A stretch of DNA of 64,000 nt from Trametes villosa (taxonomy: Eukaryota; Basidiomycota; Agaricomycetes; Polyporales; Polyporaceae), in contig PUDQ02000032.1 of NCBI GenBank assembly GCA_002964805.2, positions 1,202,437-1,266,436 of the forward strand, in the 5' to 3' direction. The position numbers and the translations under genes were made by a program. Positions 33,615 through 44,855 of the stretch are shown piece by piece (position 1 is the first letter of the stretch; every line of letters begins with the position of its first letter). Under the pieces are notes generated by a model. It worked only from the letters and a program-made list of their open reading frames with translations, had not been told where the DNA came from and ran no database searches.

Positions 33615-35603
33615 ATGGACGCGACCGAACTCGGAAGGTGGACGCGGTTCGCGGCCAAGGGTGGCATTGGGAAGTGCACGGCGTTGCAGGACTGCATAGC
33701 TGAGCAGGCAGAGGACTTGATGTTCATGAAGGTGTGTTCTTCGAGCACGTACACGCACCCCGGAGCTGACGGAACCCGTAGGACGACGAGATCACGGTGT
33801 TGATGCAGATACCCGGAAAACCAGACATATACCTCGTAAGTTCTCTCTCTTCGCGCACTTGTAGTCTGCTCACCTCGCGCAGGGTTACTGCGAAGGCGTG
33901 GTGGGCAACTTCCAGGCCGACGCCGTTCGTTTCCACGGCCGGCTCAAGAAACCCGTCCTCACAAAACGCCAGTCCGCGCTCTCGTCCCCTGTTTCCCGCC
34001 CCGGCTCCTCTCAGTCCGCATTCACTGTTGCAGCGCGCGACAATCCCTCCCCCGCCATCCCCACCGCGCTCTCCTCGAGTTCTATCTCCGCCTTCTCCCC
34101 CACCGTCTCCCCGCAACCGGAGCGCTCCCTCAGCCACGCCTCCTCGTTTGCGACCACTGTCGAGTCCTCGGCACCTATTACGCCAGCGGATGATGATCTG
34201 AACAGCCCCACCATCGCGCCCCCAACTCCGGACAGCGACAGCGAAGTTAACGAACCTCCTGGCATCCAGGCAGGTCAGCTCGCGAAGCTCCTCGCGACCG
34301 ACAGTCCGCTCGACCCGCACTTCGACTCTTTCAATCACAGCTCCTCTCAGGACCGTGATTCGAGTATATACGACGACTCGGAGCCGAGTACGAGGATCTC
34401 CGTCGCTCTCTCCGATGGCGGTGCCGGCATTGGTCTCTCCCTACTGCAGAACTTCGCTGGTGGTGGAGATGACGACAGCGACAGCGATGATGACACCCAG
34501 TCCATCCGGAGAACGCTGTCCCCGGAGTCTACGGTGGAGGGCCCGCCGGACGCCGAGTCTCTGTATTCGCAGTCCCCTCGGAGTGCTGTCCAGCCGCTCT
34601 CCCCGCGTGTAGACTCTCAGCCGCCGTTGTCTGCGCGGTCAGACTCTCACTACTCAAATTCCCCACGAAGTGTGAACCAACCGCTATCGCCGCGGCTCGA
34701 CCCGCAGCCCCCACTCTCCGCGCGCTCCGGCTCTCACTACTCACAGTCCCCGGAAAACGTGGTCCAGCCACTCTCTCCGCGGGGAGAGTCCCAAGTGAGT
34801 TTCTCGTAATTCCTGGTGCCGGCCCGTTCTGAATCTCACCACTCGCAGCCTCTCATCAACGCCTTCCAACCGCGCTCGGACTCCCCCGCGAGCCTCGTGC
34901 AACCTCCGCTCTCCGCGCGTTCCCAGTCGCAATACTCGCAGTCCCCGCGAAGCATCCAACCTCCACTCTCCCCGCCGGCGGATTCTCCAGTAGGTCTCGT
35001 TCAGTCTCTCCTCACGCGATCTAAGTCTCACTCCTCTAGTCCCACGCGAACGCCGTCCAGCCTGCGCCCTCGGTGCGCTCCGACTCTCCCGCGAGTCTCC
35101 CGCCGCCCGAGCCGCCGCTCTCCGCGCGCTCCGGCTCGCAGTACTCGGACTCGCCCTCGAGCGGCGTGGTCCCGCTCCCGTCCGCGCACTCCGAGAGCGA
35201 CTATGGCGGCGAAGATTGGGAGGGCGCAGACGATATTTACGACGACTATCGGTATTCAAGATATTCGATGGCGTCGAAGATGTCGCGCTTCTCGAAGGGG
35301 AGCATGTACACCGTCGCGTCGACGTCTGAGGTCGTCCCGCCGATCCCGACTGAGCACTCGCGCCCGAGCCTGGACTCGCTGTCGCGTGACCACGTGCGCA
35401 AGGGCTCGAAGGAGGCGGCGCACTCGAAGCTGAGCACGTCTGTCTCCGCGGCTGACGACGACGAGACGATGAGCCGTCCGAGGGTGTGTCGTCGGCGAGG
35501 GCGTGTACATAGCCACACGAAATATATTTTTTCGGGCGAAGAGAGGAAGTGGCCATTGACATCGGTGGACTCTGGCTGTTCTGTGGTAGATGTTCTGTGG
35601 TAG
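33615..35603 (+). CDS. Truncated SH3-TBC paralog, copy 1 (SH3 kept, TBC lost)
   Basis: Exons: 33615-33731, 33782-33835, 33883-34794, 34849-34989, 35040-35603, giving 595 residues in one continuous frame. The N-terminus carries the SH3 domain (about 22-74; ALQDCIAEQAEDLMF, DDEITVL, GVVGNFQADAV), followed by a Ser/Pro-rich linker with repeated PPLSARS-x-S-x-YS units. It matches the intact gene at 56309-61909 through the codons for SVSAADDD..ETMSR, then leaves it for a 40-residue tail starting PRVCRRRGRVHS and ending at a stop at 35603. The third intron holds a stop codon, which confirms it as an intron. No frameshift precedes the breakpoint, so a protein could be made. Expression is unknown; it may be a pseudogene. 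Confidence 0.72.
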
Positions 35604-38600
35604 CAGTTTTGTGCTGGCTGTTTCGTGCGTGGTAGTTGTGCTGTGGCCCGCGCCGGACTGGCATTCCTCGTGCACACGCGCCGGCGCCTATTCGCTCGCG
35701 CCTTGGTCTCGACCGCCATGTCCTCCTGCACCGGGCTCGCTCTCTCGCTCCTGGCTCGCTCGACCTGGCTGCTATGCTGCTCTGATCTCGCTGTGCGCTC
35801 TCTCTGTCTACAGGTCGCTGTTGCTTGTGCACCCTCGGACACGTCTCACGCCTCCGGCTCGTCTGCCCCTTCCGCGGCCTCTGCCTCGCACGCTCAAGCA
35901 CAGGTGAGTCCGAGGGATCCACGCGCGAGCCGTTCCCGTCGAGATACGCACCGCCGCCTCGTCTCGCCAGCGCACCCCCAAGCACCCCCGACCGCCATCT
36001 GCGGGACAAGTGACCGGCCGGTCCCGCGACTACCCGGGCGCCGGCCGCGCAGGCGTCCTAGGTCCGGATACAAGGTCAGCACGCGAACGGAGCGGGTAGG
36101 TCGCAAACTCACTACTGTCCCCGCGAACCCGTAGCTCGCCCCGCACCCTCCGCCCGCCGCTGCGTCTGGGCTCGGAGCGCGCGACACCGCACGCGCGGGG
36201 TGGCCGCCGGCCACATATCAGTTCTGGACAAGGTCAGTACACGAACGGAGCACGCAAGTTGCACTCACTCCCACTGCTGCCATCTCGCAGCCTGCCTGCC
36301 GCCCGCCGCGTCCTTTTGCGACGTGTCCACGCTGCGCACACGGGCCCCCAATGTCGTGCTCGCGCATGCCGACGAAGGCTGCCAGCGTAGATGCTCAGTG
36401 CGCGAACGAACCGAGTAGAGACTGACGTGCAGCCCGCGGCTCGATGCTGCGCCCTCCACGATGCCCCTATCCCACGCACGCGCTGCCGGTCGGCGCGTCC
36501 TCCGAGTGTGTGCTGGCCGCCGGCCATGCACACGTCTGTGCACCAGGTCAGTGTGCGAACGAAGAGGTCATGGAACGGACTAGGAACTGACCTCCGCCTG
36601 CGTGTCCCGACTCGCAGCGCGCCGCCCGCAGCGACGTACGGTCCCGGGTGCTCGCTCTCAGCCACATCGAGCAAGTACGTCGACGCTGCCCATCCGCACG
36701 CGTGCGCAGGCGTTGGCCGCCGGCTATGTGTGCGACTACTATGAGGTCAGTCCGCGGACAAGTCAAGCTAACAAAGGAACTAACCATAGTACCCTCGCCT
36801 CCGTGCCGCACTCCGCCGCCCGCCGCCCTGTCGCCTGCCAGCGCATCCGTTCCGGGTTCCGTCGTCCACGCCTGCGGTGCGCTACGTAGCACACATGTTC
36901 GTAGAGTGCAAACGCTCGCGCATGCGAGTGATCGCCCCCGGTCGCGTCCGCGCAAGCGCAATAGATCAGTGCGTGCACGACGTTTCGGAGGCGCTGAGGA
37001 GTTACTTATCGTCTTCTGTCGCCGCGCCCGCCGCCGTCGCTGCCTCGCAGCCTGCCACTCTCGGGATGCCCTCCCGACGGCCCTCCGCAACACCCAGTAC
37101 CTCGTGCACACCCAGGCCGGCGACATCCCGGTGCGTGCGGGCAATCGACGTACACACTCATCTTCTTGTTTCTCAGGAGGTAGCTCGGGTTGCGAGCGCC
37201 GCCGCACCGCGAATGGCGAACTCGGTGGCGGGCGGCCTGTTCGTCTAACAGCCGCGCACTCTGTGCTCACCGACGCCCGCCTCGATGTTCGTCAGTAGCA
37301 GTAGCAGCGATGTGCGGTGGTTGTGTTTGGTGGCCGCCGGCGGCATGCTGCTGGCACGTCCAAGTCATCAGCGGCGATCTGGCTCTGATGTTGCGGTGGC
37401 TTACCGTTAGGTCCCGTGAACACCTCGCACCGATCCCTCGAGTTACGGAGTTGAAGTGGGGTGTTCTGAGCCTTGTCTGACCGACGTCCGAGTTCGCCCC
37501 TACCCTCCAGCCACGCACGGTGGCTGTCCGGCATGTACTAGTAGTTGAGGATTCCGCTCCCGATGTCGCCTGCGCACGGGGTTCACGAGGTTTGCGGGAA
37601 GGGTATGCTGGCATGCATGGACGGGTGGGGCGCGGTCTGCGAGCATGAGTGTGCATGACTGCTGTGAAGATCGGTGTATGGTGCCGTTGTCGGATGTGGC
37701 GGGGACGTGTCAGGGGGCGTTCTGCTGGGCACAACGGAGGGTTGTTGAAGGGGTTGTCGGCGTGCATGAAAGAAGGCCATGCAGGGAAGTCGTCCCCATC
37801 CGGAGGCTCTGACAAATTGTTGTGCACAAGGCGCTGTGTACGAGAGTTTCGGAGGTGAAAACTCCGTTGTGCAGCAAATATATCTTGTAATCTCCGGGAA
37901 GAGCGGCACCGTCGCGTAGCTCTTCCCGCTCAGGGATATCCGGCTTATCTCTGCTCCAGACGTGTTCTTGTGCCGTCCGAGTCAGTCTGCAGTGCAAATT
38001 AACGGATAGCGATTGGCTTATACGCAATTGAGAGCTAGAGGAGTAATCCACGTTCACATTACTGCGTCTGCAGCCTGGGCAAGACGGGGCCAGACATTTG
38101 GGACAAGGTTGGCCGGGACAAGCAGGATGCCTGCATAGCCCATCCATCCTTTCCCCGTGCGCCCGGCCGGAGACCCGAAGACCGCCGTATCCGTACCAAA
38201 CAACCCGCTGGGAAAATGTCGAAAACGTACGAATGCTTGGAGGTGAGTGTGGGGGCCCAGCAAGACCGCCGCCCGCTGGAAGCGGCTCATCTCGCGGTAC
38301 GGCGGTTGCGGCAGGCAACGGCGGCGACCCGGCCACCGCCCTCGCTACTCACACCTTGATTAAGCTTCCTTTCCGACACTTTTATGCATTTAGCTGTGCG
38401 TGGGTGCGGGACGGTAGAAGGCAAGCGACTCAAATCAGCCGCCGCAGTCGCCCGGGCATCGATCCTGCAGGCTTCGGCGCTAACATCCCAAATGTGGAAT
38501 GTGGTGTGGTTCGCAGGCGCCGACTCGCGTGGTGGGCCTGCTCGTCGGCATTCGCACCTCTCTCCCACTCACTCTACCTTGCGCTGCAGTCTGGTCTCTG

Positions 38601-38823
38601 GCAGCATCTGAAATCGCATTTCAAGGTCTAAAAACTGAACGAATACGAAGAAGAGCACCAGTCACCGCTGCTTGCATCACAACTCGGGCTCGCTACTCCT
38701 GGCAGCCCGTGTCTGTCTCGATCTCCGACTCTGCCGCCCTGTCATCCGACACAACCTCGCTTATCTCGACCTCGGCTACCTCTGCACCACCCACCCCTCG
38801 AAAGGCCGCCGTACAAATGATCG
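35604..38823. other. Non-genic part of unit 1 with recurring GTCAGT cassettes
   Basis: From about 35600 to 37260 the DNA looks like decayed exons separated by short introns. GTCAGT or near forms, most followed by a CRCGAACG-like string, start at 36075, 36233, 36394 (CTCAGT), 36547, 36746 and about 36964. Several are preceded by GGCCGCCGGC plus a purine/pyrimidine tail. I cannot assign a protein family. A perfect 10-bp stem (37895-37904 with 37919-37928) is conserved in unit 2. The remainder to 38823 shows no gene. Confidence 0.45.
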
Positions 38824-39491
38824 TCAAGAGGATCCGGTCGCGCACGGCAACGCCAGCGGCAGAGGCTGCAGCCGGAGCGGTCCAGCGTCCTCTTCGTCAT
38901 CCGAGTCGCAAACGAACTTTGCGCTCTTCGGCCCGTCCTTCGGGTGGCGCAGAGGCCCGCCCTCAGGCATCGTCTTCCACCGGTAGCGTGACCGTCCGAT
39001 GTCGTTCCGCCCGCCGGACAGTTTCCGGTGGACGAAGTTCTTGCCCGGGGCAACGAGCGTGGGATCGAGCGCGGCGTTGAGCTTGTCGAGGTCAGTTGCA
39101 GGGACGAACTTGATCTCATCGTTCTTCCAGAGCGCCAGGAGCTTCTCCAGGACCTTGCAGCCACCGACATAGCTGAGGTTTCGGAACGGGATCGAGTCCG
39201 GCCACCCCTCGATCTTGTAGCCGTAGTAGATGACACACGTCTCGGCATAGTCCTCGATGGCGTACCACAGGCCGGCGTAGGGATCCCCGGTGACGGCACC
39301 TTCGGACCAGGTAAGCACCATTCGGCTGAGCTGAGAATACGCGCAGGCTTACCAAACTTCCCGTCAATCACGTCCCGCGTCTTGGTCCGCAATCTCGTGC
39401 GCCTGCTCGGACGCTTCGCGGTGGCAGACTGTGGCGCAGCGGCGGCCATTACATCGACGCGTGCACGAGAGGTCTTGACAGTTTTTGGCAT
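38824..39491 (-). CDS. Small two-exon protein of unknown function, unit 1
   Basis: Minus-strand exons 39353-39491 and 38824-39299 with a 53-bp intron (GTAAGC..AAG, branch CTTAC), giving 204 residues. The N-terminus is basic and Ala/Arg/Thr-rich (MPKTVKTSRARVDV); the core reads DPYAGLWYAIEDYAETC, VIYYGYKIEGWPDSIPFRN, LSYVGGCKVLEKLLALWKN; the C-terminus is acidic (DSDDEED). The WPDSIPFRN..VLEKLLALW pattern is reminiscent of short hypothetical proteins that are abundant in agaricomycete genomes, but I know no function. A TATA-like AATAAAAAGG lies on the minus strand near 39604-39613. The copy in unit 2 is also open, with a few substitutions. The choice of acceptor is set by frame. Confidence 0.65.
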
Positions 39492-42400
39492 AGTAAGGCG
39501 GCGACGCGGGAGACTGGTCCGGATGACGTGCAGTGGCGGAGGAGGTGGGCGAAGACGGGCAAGTAGTGGACGGCGAAGTGTCGTCTCACTGCCCTTGCGG
39601 GCCCTTTTTATTGGGCACGGGGATAACGATGATTTCATGCATTTTAGAGCGCATATTTGCCATCCCGGAAAGCCGCCTACTTGGCGAGCAGTCTCCCGTG
39701 CAAGTGAGTTCGCCTGCACGCGTACTTTGAGCCGTTGAGCCGCACACCTGCGTACGTCGTCATTTGGGAGATTCATCCTCGCATCTGAACTGAATATGGT
39801 GCACTACAGCCAACCGCGCGCACGCAGAATGCACCGGAAATACGCGGCTTTTGACCAAAAGAAGATCACGCCACTGTTCCTTTGCAGGTGCGTTTCATTG
39901 GCTTGCTATCTGGCGTATGCTGTGCTCACTCACGAAATAGTGTGCAGGGTTGAGAAGCTGAGGGCAAAATGACAAGGCACGGTGCGCGATACCCCACGCC
40001 CGTGCTTCCAGGCTTTTTGCGCGCACAAATAGCAACTAGTACATGCAGTACACATACTACGAGCGCAGTAGTGTAAGTACGGACCTCTGCAGGAGAGTGC
40101 GATATGTGATACATGCTAGTAGCATTTGTTGGCCGTCCTCCCATCGGCTCCCATTGCCAAGCGCAAGCAAGGCGCTCCGCTCTGGCAACGGGCTGGATAT
40201 TTCTGGGTTGGGAGACAAGGCAGTGCAGGCGGTGAGAAGGGTAGTACGCGTAGGGCTCGAGAGTAGGAGGCGATGAAGTGTTCGCATTGCAATGTGCATA
40301 TCGCGGACCACTGACGGCGATCTTCTGCCAGTGCGCAGTTCCCCGTGCGCCCACTCAAACTCGAGAATGCAATTACATGCCGATCCGACTCATGCCCCGC
40401 GCTGAGAACTCTCGACAAGCACTCGCTCAGAGGAGCATGTACGACAAGGTATCTGGTATCAGCAGGTTTATTACCATGATATCAGGAGAGCATCTCGGGC
40501 TCGATCGGCCTCTCAGGCAAGCCACCGTAGTGGCACATGCACGCAGCAGGTATATTCAAATGCTGCCGCGCGCCCGGGTCGGTGACATCCCACTACATCG
40601 CCGGTCCAACTTGAAGTCACACAATGATATGTGCACCGTACGCCCGCCGTGACTCACTCGGCACCACCACACTTCGAGAAGGTCAAGTATATTTCAGACA
40701 AGTACCCGCGGTGAGCCTCGAGTTGAATGACCCGACAGCCCCGTGACATGGACACTTCGTGCATCCCACCCATGCGCTTTTGCTCGCAGGAAACCTCCAT
40801 TTCTCAGCGCAATGCACACGCGAGTTGATCGCGCTCCAACGAACCGAACACCTTCCTAGCACGAGCCGATCGCGCAGGGTTGCATGGTGCTCAGGCTGTC
40901 CCGAATGTGGACATGCCCGCCACATTCTCTCCCATGCCGAGTGCTTGCCGGCGGTGCTGTCAGCACAGAACGAAGGCGAAAGCTCTCCGAATCGGAGCGG
41001 TCGATTGCAGCAGCTGCGGGATGCGGGCAGCGTGAAACTGGGCGCGGTACTCGGCCTCGCGCCGGGTCGCGGCGCGACTCGCAGCCGGCTTGAGATCGCG
41101 AGCGTGGCCGTGTGCGACGCGTGTTCGCGGCGCGTTCCTTCGTGCATCGCGTATTCCGTGCCGTGCTAAGTGCGGATGGGTCGTTTCGGTCGGGGCGCAG
41201 CCGTTCGAGCACCGGGCATGCTGTCCGCCCAGACTTGGACTTACTCGAGAGCTCCTACAGCTTTCCGGAGCCCGTAGTGTATGCAGTATTGCACGCTCGA
41301 GACGGACAGCAGTACATTCCGCACCAACGACGTCCCATACGCGGCGTCACACGTCCAGCTCGTGCTTGGAACCCTTAGACCTCTCCTGGGCGCACACCGC
41401 AGGCTCGGCGCCGCTGTAGGCTATGGGAAGATCTCGCGCGAATGTCAAACACGTCCTCGACGGTTGCTACTGTACAAAAATACGCACCCGTGCGGGCGCG
41501 GACTCGCGCCGAGCCCCTTCCGTCCCGACTATCGAAGCGGCGGATAGCGCGCGACGGACATAGTACAGGATTCGGAACGCGCATGCCTTCGGTGCTTGGC
41601 GCGGCGACGCCGATGTCCCAGTCGGGCGGATCCCCGGCAGAGAGGGGCGGGCGGGACCTTTGTATGCTTGCCGTGGTCGCGCCGGGGCCGTCTGGTGTCC
41701 GACATTCCCTGGGGCGCCGACGAGGGCGTAAGGGCGCACTGGACGGGGACCGAGCTCGCCGTGGACATCGCGCGAGACGAGCGGCGAGCAGGACATAGCG
41801 GGTCTGGGGATTGCGAGGGGCAGCCGTGCCCGCCGCTCGAGAGTGGCGGCAACATTGCGGTCGAGTGTCGCGCCGGGAAGGGCACTCGGAGGAGCACTCG
41901 ACGGATGCCCGGACGCACCCCTAGCGGGCTCCCGCCCTGTACTGTCGCGTCCGGGGTGTACATCGACGTCGACGTCGACGCCTCGCGCCGTCCTCTCTAG
42001 CCATGCGGGCTCACGGAGTCTTCCTCCTGCCAGCCGCGGCACCCCCGCAATGCGTGCGATCGGCGTGCACCAAACGAGAAGCGTCTATTCGATGTCTGGA
42101 GATACCTGCTACAATACATGGTGAGCCTCGCGACGGCCCGACGCCGCCACCACACGCGCACTTCGCGCATACCTCCGCTTTCAAGTTCGGCCCCATCGCA
42201 CCCACACAACTCGGAAGAACTCACCTGACGAGCACCGGTCTGGGGAGGACCGTGCAGGGCCACCCGGCGGCGTCTTCAATGCGGGCGCGGCGGCCGAGAT
42301 GTCCACGGACGTTCGCGCCGAGGGGTTGACGGCAGCGGCGGTGGCGGCGGCGGGGAGGCGGACGGCGGGAGGTGAGACACGATACCCGCTAGTCGTGACG

Positions 42401-44536
42401 CGAGACGCGAGACGCGCCCGGTTGGAGATAGTGGGTCCGTCGCGGCACGTCGGTTCGAACGACGCCCGGGCTGTGCGCCGCTTCGCGCGTGCGCGATGCG
42501 TGATGCATAATTGCGCGCGGCCGCGGCGGATGACACAGCGGGCGCGGCGGGAACGGCGACGGCGAACCTGGGCGCGGGCGAGGACGAGGACGAGGATCCG
42601 GATGCGGAGAGCGGGGCGAGATGGGGGAGGGCATGCGAACGGCGAGCGGAGAGCGGTGGTCCGTGCGGGTGCGGGGGCGCATAAAGTCTGCGACGGGCGG
42701 GATGGAGGCTGGTCGCCCCCCTCCCCTCTCTTCGCGCCTCCCGCAAATCGTTCGTCCGCGTCACTGGTGCTGCACGACGTTGGGCTTTCGGTGAGCTGCC
42801 GCGAGCTTCGGGATGGGCTCGCACTCACATCAGATCCCTGTCCGTTCCGTGCCCAGCTGGCCGCACAGTCGTCCGTACGCATTCACGGTGCAGCTCGCAT
42901 CGCAGCAGGCTGCTCTGTCGGTGAGCCGCCGCAATATCTCGGATAGAGCCCTCACCCACTTTCGTTTTCAGGCTCAGAACCCGCCACTCCGCCTCGTCAA
43001 GCGGTGGGTGTCCCTGCTTCTGGCGCGGCGTGCCTTCCGAGCGCGTCGCTCCGCCGCAAGGGCGTGCCGCCGCGTCCGAGACCTCGCCTCTTCGCCGGGC
43101 AAGGTGCGGCGTGCGCTGGCCCGCGCTCTCGGTGACCGTCCGCTCTCCGGCTCGCCCGGACGCGCACTCGTTCAGACGCGGAGCGGCCGACGCGGAGGGG
43201 GCGTGGGGCAGTTGCTCATGGGCGTCGTGGGCGCGGGAGACGGTTCCCGGAGCGTGGCCGCCGGCGGGAACCGTCCGCCCCGGTCGAGCGGTCCGCATGC
43301 GCTCTCCCGAATGCCGAGGGCGGGAGAGCCCGGGTGGGCGCGGTTGTGCACGCCGGCGCGCGTGCCGCTTGCGTACAGTGACTGTAGGAGGGCGGGGTTG
43401 GGCGGGGCGAGAGGAGCTCGGTAGGAGTCGGGCCATTCATTGTGTCTCGGGGGGCGGGATGCCGGGTAGAACGGGTTCTGGGAGCACGGCGCAGGCGTAG
43501 CGTGCGGCTGTGGGCGTGCGCTGGTGGAGGTCGCGTGCTAGATGCGGTGGGGCGTTCGAGCATGCGCAGACGCCGAGCGCCTCGCGCCGCGCGGGCAGAT
43601 CGACCGGTGTCTCCGAGTTGGAGTGCGAGTCAGAGCCGGTGGTTGCTCCGGGATCCGGGTGAGAGCTGAGGACGCGTCCCCGCGTGAGCGGCAGCGCCGC
43701 CGTCCTAGTGTAGGCTACGTTTCGCGGGATGGCGGCACCGTCGGTCCTGTGGTGTAGGTCTTGCCGGCGGCGTGGGCAGCGTTCTTGGCGGCTAGTCACT
43801 ACTAGGGTGTGTCTCGCGGTGCAGGATGCGGAACAGCGGGCGTATGGGCGTGTTGAGTGTCCGTTGCGCTCGGATAGGTTGAAAACTCACAGAATGGGTT
43901 TTTATTGCGTGCGTTGCCGCGGCAAGAATGCGCCGGGTCGGGTACTGAGAGGTGGGGCGAGGTGGTACGGACGGCGGGAGCGGGAGGCGTTGTAGACGAA
44001 CAGGGTGTTTGCCGGGCCGTCGTGGTTCGCGTTCGACGCGATCGCCCTCGGATGCCGTTCGTACATACCATACTATTACGCTAGAAACCAGCTGGAATCG
44101 CCTAATATTGTGGCCGCCACTGTCCGGATCTGTGAGCAGACGGTCTGGGTGTGTTTTGGTGGTATGAAAAGAGCGCGCTACGAGATCAAATTCGGTTAGA
44201 TGGATGAAAGATGGGGAGTGGCTGTGAGTGCAAGTCGAGCGGGTGAGAAGACTTGCCTGGCGTGGACGGCGCGGTGTACGGCGCGAGTTGGATGGAGAGG
44301 GAGGGGGGACGCGGCATGCCAGGCTGCGAGGATGGGCGGGCGTGGGCGAGTGAAGCACGCGGAATGCGAAGCTGCAGCCCGAGAGGTCGAGTGGGTGATA
44401 CTAGAGATGCAGAGACGCGGCTGCTGGGAGAACGCAGGCTGCTTGTGGCGCTCGGGTGGGGCAGACTCGCTGCGACTGCGAGCAGCCAGCACCAGAAGGA
44501 ACCGAGGCAGACCGAGGACGCCGAGGACGGGGGACA
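39492..44536. other. Remainder of unit 1, no supported gene
   Basis: About 5 kb of GC-rich DNA present in both units. Many frames are open and nearly identical in unit 2, but this follows from the recent duplication and is not evidence of coding. No domain was recognised. Relative to unit 2 there is about 60 bp extra near 40610-40672 and several small indels. Confidence 0.5.
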
Positions 44537-44855
44537 GCTCCGGCGCTCGGCAGGATTAGCTCCATTCTAAGTGGGCTTACTCCGACGCGTAAGATCAGTT
44601 AGAGCTGTCAATCAGAGCAGATCTAAGGCTGTTAGACGCTCCGAGTAGCTGTCAAGCCGTCCTCGGCCCTCTCTCTCCTTCCTCGTCGTTCTCCTCGACG
44701 TCCTCTCGCTCTCTCCCCCTCGCTCGTTCGCCCGCCTGCTATCTTGCGCTCCTTGTTCTTGGCTACAACTTTGTTAGGGGATCTATTCTTTCTTCACTCT
44801 CGTTTCGTCCTCCGAACTCGGACCTCCGTTAGATATCGAACCGTTCCGAGAAAAG

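Larger units (their letters stand above)
33295..44536 (+). repeat. Tandem unit 1 (11.2 kb): 5' half of SH3-TBC gene plus about 9 kb
   Basis: The unit starts at GCTCCGGCGCTCGGCAGGAT and is followed directly by unit 2, which starts with the same string at 44537. It contains the CT-rich promoter, the truncated SH3 gene, a GTCAGT-cassette stretch, and a small two-exon gene on the minus strand. By eye, identity to unit 2 is high and even across coding and non-coding parts, which points to recent duplication. Confidence 0.9.

Noticed and set aside
34741..36009. 422-codon minus-strand frame
   Set aside because: It lies opposite exons 3-5 of the truncated SH3 gene. Its Arg/Ser-rich composition is the antisense of the Ser/Pro-rich linker, and it has no independent motif.
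37895..37928. 10-bp hairpin as a transcription terminator
   Set aside because: It is conserved in both units but has no T-run, and such terminators are not expected in fungal nuclear genes.
39300..39352. Alternative acceptors ending CTCAG inside the intron of the small gene
   Set aside because: Both would join exon 1 to the wrong frame of exon 2. Only the acceptor ending GAAG at 39300 keeps the long downstream frame.
35470..44536. Helitron capture as the origin of the gene fragment plus 9-kb segment
   Set aside because: I found no 5' TC and 3' CTRR-plus-hairpin ends at the unit borders and no Rep/helicase sequence.
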